A stretch of DNA of 64,000 nucleotides. Source: Salvelinus alpinus. Lineage: Eukaryota > Chordata > Actinopteri > Salmoniformes > Salmonidae. Below are positions 57,113 through 64,000 of the stretch, in pieces. Numbering within the stretch: position 1 is the stretch's first letter; every line of letters begins with the position of its first letter. The position numbers and the translations under genes are program-made. The stretch is from assembly GCF_045679555.1 (NCBI RefSeq), contig NC_092096.1, positions 21,723,016 to 21,787,015 of the forward strand. Reading direction: 5' to 3'. The notes below the pieces were generated by a model. That model saw only the letters and a program-made list of their open reading frames with translations, was not told the origin of the DNA and made no database searches.

Positions 57113-59990
57113 TCCACTCCACACAACGCAGGTGATAGGGTACGATTACAGTAGGCAGCCTGTATTTCCTATAGACATGACTCCACACAACGCAGGTGAT
57201 GGGGTACGATTACAGTAGGCAGTCTGTATTTCCTATAGACATGACTCCACACAACGCAGGTGATAGGGTACGATTACAGTAGGCAGCCTGTATTTCCTAT
57301 AGACATGACTCCACACAACGCAGGTGATAGGGTACGATTACAGTAGACAGCCTGTATTTCCTATAGACATGACTCCACACAACACAGGTGATGGGGTACG
57401 ATTACAGTAGGCAGCCTGTATTTCCTATAGACATGACTCCACACAACGCAGGTGATGGGGTACGATTACAGTAGGCAGCCTGTATTTCCTATAGACATGA
57501 CTCCACACAACGCAGGTGATAGGGTACGATTACAGTAGGCAGCCTGTATTTCCTATAGACATGACTCCACACAACGCAGGTGATAGGGTACGATTACAGT
57601 AGGCAGCCTGTATTTCCTATAGACATGACTCCACACAACGCAGGTGATGGGGAACAATTACAGTAGGCAGCCTGTATTTCCTATAGACATGACTCCACAC
57701 AACACAGGTGATGGGGTACGATTACAGTAGGCAACCTGTATTTCCTATAGACATGACTCCACACAACGCAGGTGATGGGGTACGATTACAGTAGGCAGCC
57801 TGTATTTCCTATAGACATGACTCCACACAACGCAGGTGATGGGGTACGATTACAGTAGGCAGCCTGTATTTCCTATAGACATGACTCCACACAACGCAGG
57901 TGATGGGGTACGATTACAGTAGGCAGCCTGTATTTCCTATAGACATGACTCCACACAACACAGGTGATGGGGTACGATTACAGTAGGCAGCCTGTATTTC
58001 CTATAGACATGACTCCACACAACACAGGTGATGGGGTACGATTACAGTAGGCAGCCTGTATTTCCTATAGACATGACTCCACACAACACAGGTGATGGGG
58101 TACGATTACAGTAGACAGCCTGTATTTCCTATAGACATGACTCCACACAACGCCGATGATGGGGTACGATTACAGTAGGCAGCCTGTATTTCCTATAGAC
58201 ACGACTCCACACAACGCAGGTGATGGGGTACGATTACAGTAGGCAGCCTGTATTTCCTATAGACATGACTCCACACAACACAGGTGATGGGGTACGATTA
58301 CAGTAGGCAACCTGTATTTCCTATAGACATGACTCCACACAACGCAGGTGATGGGGTACGATTACAGTAGGCAGCCTGTATTTCCTATAGACATGACTCC
58401 ACACAACGCAGGTGATGGGGTACGATTACAGTAGGCAGCCTGTATTTCCTATAGACATGACTCCACACAACGCAGGTGATGGGGTACGATTACAGTAGGC
58501 AGCCTGTATTTCCTATAGACATGACTCCACACAACACAGGTGATGGGGTACGATTACAGTAGGCAGCCTGTATTTCCTATAGACATGACTCCACACAACA
58601 CAGGTGATGGGGTACGATTACAGTAGGCAGCCTGTATTTCCTATAGACATGACTCCACACAACACAGGTGATGGGGTACGATTACAGTAGACAGCCTGTA
58701 TTTCCTATAGACATGACTCCACACAACGCAGGTGATGGGGAACGATTACAGTAGGCAGCCTGTATTTCCTATAGACATGACTCCACACAACGCAGGTGAT
58801 AGGGTACGATTACAGTAGGCAGCCTGTATTTCCTATAGACATGACTCCACACAACGCAGGTGATGGGGTACGATTACAGTAGGCAGCCTGTATTTCCTAT
58901 AGACATGACTCCACACAACGCCGATGATGGGGTACGATTACAGTAGGCAGCCTGTATTTCCTATAGACACGACTCCACACAACGCAGGTGATGGGGTACG
59001 ATTACAGTAGGCAGCCTGTATTTCCTATAGACATGACTCCACACAACGCAGGTGATGGGGTACGATTACAGTAGGCAGCCTGTATTTCCTATAGACATGA
59101 CTCCACACAACGCAGGTGATAGGGTACGATTACAGTAGGCAGCCTGTATTTCCTATAGACATGACTCCACACAACGCAGGTGATAGGGTACGATTACAGT
59201 AGGCAGCCTGTATTTCCTATAGACATGACTCCACACAACGCAGGTGATAGGGTACGATTACAGTAGGCAGCCTGTATTTCCTATAGACATGACTCCACAC
59301 AACACAGGTGATGGGGTACGATTACAGTAGGCAACCTGTATTTCCTATAGACATGACTCCACACAACGCAGGTGATGGGGTACGATTACAGTAGGCAGCC
59401 TGTATTTCCTATAGACATGACTCCACACAACGCAGGTGATGGGGTACGATTACAGTAGGCAGCCTGTATTTCCTATAGACATGACTCCACACAACGCAGG
59501 TGATGGGGTACGATTACAGTAGGCAGCCTGTATTTCCTATAGACATGACTCCACACAACACAGGTGATGGGGTACGATTACAGTAGGCAGCCTGTATTTC
59601 CTATAGACATGACTCCACACAACACAGGTGATGGGGTACGATTACAGTAGACAGCCTGTATTTCCTATAGACATGACTCCACACAACGCAGGTGATGGGG
59701 AACGATTACAGTAGGCAGCCTGTATTTCCTATAGACATGACTCCACACAACGCAGGTGATAGGGTACGATTACAGTAGGCAGCCTGTATTTCCTATAGAC
59801 ATGACTCCACACAACGCAGGTGATGGGGTACGATTACAGTAGGCAGCCTGTATTTCCTATAGACATGACTCCACACAACGCCGATGATGGGGTACGATTA
59901 CAGTAGGCAGCCTGTATTTCCTATAGACACGACTCCACACAACGCAGGTGATGGGGTACGATTACAGTAGGCAGCCTGTATTTCCTATAG
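57113..59990. repeat. 64-bp satellite array, ~45 copies, higher-order structure
   Basis: Unit gactccacacaacgcaggtg then atggggtacgattacagtag, gcagcctgtatttcctatag, acat. A rare unit pair (cgccgatgat followed by acacgact) recurs at 58151, 58919 and 59879, i.e. 12 and 15 units apart. Other variants (ggaacgat, gtagacag, aacaca) follow in the same order. Confidence 0.97.
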
Positions 59991-60082
59991 TCATGCTCTT
60001 GCAGCTCAGCTGCCACTTGGCAGTTTTATGGAAGTGTGTAATCAATTAGCGAAGCCAGCAGAGGGTGGAATGGGGAGGTGTG

Positions 60083-60178
60083 CATCCCAAAAGGCACCCT
60101 ATCCCCTATATCGTGCCCCATAGGGCCCTGGTCAAAAGTAGTGCACTATATAGGGAATAGGGTGTCTTTTGGATTGGA
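60083..60178. repeat. Family A fold-back repeat
   Basis: gcatcccaaaaggcacccta, gggccctggtcaaaagtagt and atatagggaatagggtgtct then tttgga: both arms present. Confidence 0.85.
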
Positions 60179-60179
60179 T

Positions 60180-60366
60180 ACTTGGGAGCAGATTTTCTAA
60201 ATTAAAATCACTTGGAACTGATTTCCTGGTATTTTTAGTCTTTTATGTCCGACAATGAAAATTCCCCAAAATATATGTTTTTTTCTCCGAAAATTTGGGG
60301 GGTCAAATGATGTCGGCAGTGGGGAACCCTGGTCTAGGGTCAACTTCACTTTGAAGATATCGCTCT
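60180..60366. other. Spacer
   Basis: Short single-copy AT-rich stretch; nothing seen. Confidence 0.5.
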
Positions 60367-61030
60367 ATCAGATCGCTCTTTGGTTTGTGTTTGGGCCCTG
60401 GGCGCTATCAGATTAACCCTCTGGGGTTTATGTTTGGGCCCTGGGCTCCATCAGATCGCTCTGTGGTTTATGTTTGGGCCCTGGGCTCCATCAGATTAAC
60501 CCTCTGTGGTTTGTGTTTGGGCCCTGGGCTCCATCAGATTAACCCTCTGTGGTTTGTGTTTGGGCCCTGGGCTCTATCAGATTTACCCTCTGTGGTTTGT
60601 GTTTGGGCCCTGGGCTCCATCAGATTAACCCTCTGTGGTTTGTGTTTGGGCCCTGGGCTCCATAACCCTCTGTGGTTTGTGTTTGGGCCCTGGGCTCTAT
60701 CAGATTAACCCTCTGTGGTTTGTGTTTGGGCCCTGGGCTCCATCAGATTAACCCTCTGTGGTTTGTGTTTGGGCCCTGGGCTCCATCAGATTAACCCTGT
60801 GTGGTTTGTGTTTGGGCCCTGGGCTCCATCAGATTAACCCTGTGTGGTTTGTGTTTGGGCCCTGGGCTCCATCAGATTAACCCTCTGTGGTTTGTGTTTG
60901 GGCCCTGGGCTCCATCAGATTAACCCTCTGTGGTTTGTGTTTGGATTCCTGGGCTCCATCAGATTAACCGTCTGTGGTTTATGTTTGGTCCCTGGGCTCC
61001 ATCAAATGAACCCTCTGGTTTGTGTTTGGG
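60367..61030. repeat. 43-bp minisatellite, ~15 copies
   Basis: Unit ccctctgtggtttgtgtttg then ggccctgggctccatcagattaa, with diverged end units. Confidence 0.95.
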
Positions 61031-61740
61031 TCCTGGCCCCTGTCACCTTATGTCATGCTGTACACCATCTGGTGTTATCTCAATATCTTCTCTTTCACAG
61101 TGTAGCCGACACAAGTCTCATAGCACTCTGTTCCTCTCCTCCCAAGACCAGTATGTCTCTGTGGTCCAGCGTGACCCCCAGATGGACATGTTAATTGGCC
61201 CAGCGACTAAAGCCTGTCCAACGGGATTAAGGAATGGGTTCTGGAGGTGGGCCAAAGGACACGCCTCATTGAGCCCACTGACACGGAGGAGATTAAAAAC
61301 TGTAGAACCCACACACACTTGTAGAACCACGCGCGCAATCTCACGCACACACGCGACTAGGACACTCCGTCTGTGATGGACTGAAACGTATGTTCCACCG
61401 GGCTGTATTACGAGGGGAGGGGATATACACACTGTGATGTCATCATGTCTCCCTCCCTGCCTTGTCTTCTCTCTCAGGCTGGCTGTGGTGTTGTCGTGAG
61501 GAGACTGCTTTCTGCTGCACCAGCTGCATGAGGTAGGTCCTATATTTGTCACCGCTCGCCTGTCTGCTTGAGGATGCTCCGCTGCTTTTGGTAAATGGGT
61601 ATGGAGCTCCACACGTGACTGTGTGTCTGCGTGCGTGTGTGTTTGCGTGCACGTGTGTCTGCGGGCATGTGTGCATTTGTGTGCGTGTGTGTAGGTGATG
61701 TGTCTGTAAGCGCGTCTGTGGGATGTGTTGTGTGTGTGTG
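61031..61740. other. Single-copy stretch with a candidate small exon
   Basis: Contains the exon-like segment 61478-61532. The 61630-61740 part is a degenerate (GTGT/GCGT) tract. A 164-codon minus-strand frame over 61118-61612 has no domain and crosses low-complexity DNA. Confidence 0.45.
61478..61532 (+). other. Candidate 55-bp exon (weak)
   Basis: A strong acceptor (tgccttgtcttctctctcag) and a consensus donor GAG|GTAGGT flank 55 bases. The only frame open throughout reads WLWCCREETAFCCTSCM, cysteine-rich, unrecognised. May be chance. Confidence 0.2.
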
Positions 61741-61744
61741 TGAG

Positions 61745-62340
61745 AGAGAGTGTTATATGTGATCTCGTACTGCATGCATGTTAAAGAGAGTGTGTTATAT
61801 GTGATCTCGTACTGCATGCATGTTAAGGTGTGTGAGAGAGAGAGTGTTATATGTGATCTCGTACTGCATGCATGTTAAGGTGTGTGAGAGAGAGAGAGTG
61901 TGTTATATGTGATCTCGTACTGCATGCATGTTAAGGTGTGTGGGAGAGAGAGAGAGTGTGTTATATGTGATCTCGTACTGCATGCATGTTAAGCTGTGTG
62001 GGAGAGAGAGAGAGTGTGTTATATGTGATCTCGTACTGCATGCATGGTAAGCTGTGTGAGAGAGAGTGTGTGTTATATGTGATCTCGTGCTGCATGCATG
62101 TTAAGGTGTGTGGGAGAGAGCGGGTGTGTGTTATATGTGATCTCGTACTGCATGCATGTTAAGGTGTGTAGGAGAGAGTGTGTGTTATATGTGATCTCGT
62201 ACTGCATGCATGGTAAGCTGTGTGAGAGAGAGTGTGTGTTATATGTGATCTCGTACTGCATGCATGGTAAGCTGTGTGAGAGAGAGTGTGTGTTATGTGA
62301 TCTCGTACTGCATGCATGGTAAGGTGTGTAGGAGAGAGTG
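61745..62340. repeat. ~55-bp minisatellite, ~11 copies
   Basis: Units of gtgttatatgtgatctcgta then ctgcatgcatgttaaggtgtgtgagagaga; length varies through the (GA)n part. Each unit holds the palindrome tgcatgca. Confidence 0.94.
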
Positions 62341-62529
62341 GGTGCTACAGTAGGTTTAGCATGTCTCTATAGCGATACAGAGCCGGAGACTCGTCAGATC
62401 AGATTTTACAACAGGACTGGTACACAGACAGACAGAGACCGGTGCTGCCCACTCTGAAGTGGCCTCTCTGAAGTTATCTCAGGCTAGCATCATGCCCTGC
62501 TGGATCATGGTGTCTCTATCACTTCCAGC

Positions 62530-62690
62530 TCTCTGTTTCTCTCTCTTGCTCTGTCTCTCTCTCTCGCGCTCTGTGTCTCGCGCTCTGTGTCTCGCGCTCT
62601 GTGTCTCGCGCTCTGTCTCTCTCGCGCTCTGTCTCTCTCGCGCTCTGTCTCTCTCGCGCTCTGTCTCTCTCGCTCTGTCTCTCTCATTCT
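62530..62690. repeat. (CTCTGTCTCTCTCGCG)n low-complexity repeat
   Basis: Units of ctctgtctctctcgcg and ctctgtgtctcgcg, about eleven in all, pyrimidine-rich with regular CGCG. It makes Arg/Glu-rich frames on the minus strand, not genes. Confidence 0.92.
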
Positions 62691-62794
62691 CTGGTAGCCA
62701 TACCATATTGTCTCTCTGTCAGTCAGATGAAGGTTGGGAGGTCAGTAAGCACAGTTACCTTGACACAGGGCGACCTGAGTCATCAGTATTCTCT

Positions 62795-64000
62795 TCCTGA
62801 AGCTCCATCTGTCAGACAGTCAGTAGAGATCTGAACCAGAGAGGTGGTGTTCTGTCAGACAGTCAGTAGAGATCTGAACCAGAGAGGTGGTGTTCTGACA
62901 GACAGTCAGTAGAGATCTGAACCAGAGAGGTGGTGTTCTGACAGACAGTCAGTAGAGATCTGAACCAGAGAGGTGGTGTTCTGTCAGACAGTCAGTAGAG
63001 ATCTGAACCAGAGAGGTGGTGTTCTGTCAGACAGTCAGTAGAGATCTGAACCAGAGAGGTGGTGTTCTGTCAGACAGTCAGTAGAGATCTGAACCAGAGA
63101 GGTGGTGTTCTGTCAGACAGTCAGTAGAGATCTGAACCAGAGAGGTGGTGTTCTGTCAGACAGTCAGTAGAGATCTGAACCAGAGAGGTGGTGTTCTGTC
63201 AGACAGTCAGTAGAGATCTGAACCAGAGAGGTGGTGTTCTGACAGACAGTCAGTAGAGATCTGAACCAGAGAGGTGGTGTTCTGTCAGACAGTAGAGATC
63301 TGAACCAGAGAGGTGGTGTTCTGTCAGACAGTCAGTAGAGATCTGAACCAGAGAGGTGGTGTTCTGACAGACAGTCAGTAGAGATCTGAACCAGAGAGGT
63401 GGTGTTCTGTCAGACAGTAGAGATCTGAACCAGAGAGGTGGTGTTCTGACAGACAGTCAGTAGAGATCTGAACCAGAGAGGTGGTGTTCTGTCAGACAGT
63501 AGAGATCTGAACCAGAGAGGTGGTGTTCTGACAGTCAGTAGAGATCTGAACCAGAGAGGTGGTGTTCTGTCAGACAGTAGAGATCTGAACCAGAGAGGTG
63601 GTGTTCTGTCAGACAGTCAGTAGAGATCTGAACCAGAGAGGTGGTGTTCTGACAGTCAGTCAGTAGAGATCTGAACCAGAGAGGTGGTGTTCTGACAGTC
63701 AGTCAGTAGAGATCTGAACCAGAGAGGTGGTGTTCAGACAGTCAGTAGAGATCTGAACCAGAGAGGTGGTGTTCTGTCAGACAGTAGAGATCTGAACCAG
63801 AGAGGTGGTGTTCTGACAGTCAGTCAGTAGAGATCTGAACCAGAGAGGTGGTGTTCAGACAGTCAGTAGAGATCTGAACCAGAGAGGTGGTGTTCTGTCA
63901 GACAGTAGAGATCTGAACCAGAGAGGTGGTGTTCTGACAGTCAGTCAGTAGAGATCTGAACCAGAGAGGTGGTGTTCAGACAGTCAGTAGAGATCTGAAC
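62795..64000. repeat. 43-bp minisatellite, ~29 copies, runs off the right edge
   Basis: Unit gtcagacagtcagtagagat then ctgaaccagagaggtggtgttct. Short forms lacking 'cagt' units alternate with full ones. From about 63610 a three-unit block of 121 bp repeats (gtgttcagac at 63730, 63851 and 63972). Confidence 0.96.

Noticed and set aside
61118..61612. 164-codon minus-strand frame
   Set aside because: No recognisable domain, overlaps simple-sequence DNA and lacks supportive splice or start context.
1..64000. CRISPR array
   Set aside because: Repeats are contiguous with no unique spacers, and the DNA is vertebrate.

Overview
This window is vertebrate genomic DNA, almost certainly from a salmonid fish. 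It carries several interspersed repeats I recognise as typical of trout and salmon: HpaI-type tRNA-derived SINEs, L2/RSg-1-like LINE 3' ends, a Tc1-like end, a decayed hAT transposon and two palindromic MITE-like families. Tandem arrays are extremely abundant. There is no prokaryotic, CRISPR or operon-like structure.

The one recognisable host gene is zdhhc17 (palmitoyltransferase HIP14: ankyrin repeats plus a DHHC catalytic domain) on the minus strand. Fourteen exons could be placed base by base with matching splice phases. Exon 1, with the start codon, ends at 42417; exon 14 lies at 927-1010. Together they encode about 492 residues. The last ~140 residues expected from the human protein lie beyond the left edge. 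The reading frame is intact, and the DHHC motif in exon 13 is complete. Thirteen introns are visible. Twelve are GT-AG. Intron 10 (3605-10856) has the exact hallmarks of a minor-spliceosome AT-AC (U12-type) intron.

Layout: 1-42417 is the zdhhc17 body. Its 17 kb first intron (25305-42354) contains a piggyBac-like non-autonomous element, a ~2.8 kb 40/47-bp satellite, a decayed hAT transposase, and 51-bp and 36-bp minisatellites that produce long but non-genic open frames. From 42418 to 64000 no certain gene is visible. This flank holds promoter-like motifs, nested transposon debris, seven larger minisatellites and two weak exon candidates on the plus strand that could belong to a divergent neighbour (OSBPL8 is the neighbour I recall in other vertebrates, but no OSBPL8 protein sequence was seen).

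The dominant feature is tandem repetition. About 28 arrays, with units mostly of 18-74 bp, cover roughly a third of the window and sit in nearly every larger intron, sometimes within tens of bases of exons. The most notable points are: (i) the AT-AC intron, which also hosts a 2.3 kb array whose plus strand repeats a branch-point/polypyrimidine/AG pattern; (ii) a 50-bp array that multiplied the real exon 4 splice acceptor, giving six extra acceptor-plus-donor cassettes with a frame-preserving 15-nt core; (iii) a perfect 26-bp inverted repeat just upstream of exon 3; (iv) higher-order repeat structure in several arrays. Copy numbers and array borders are read by eye and are approximate.
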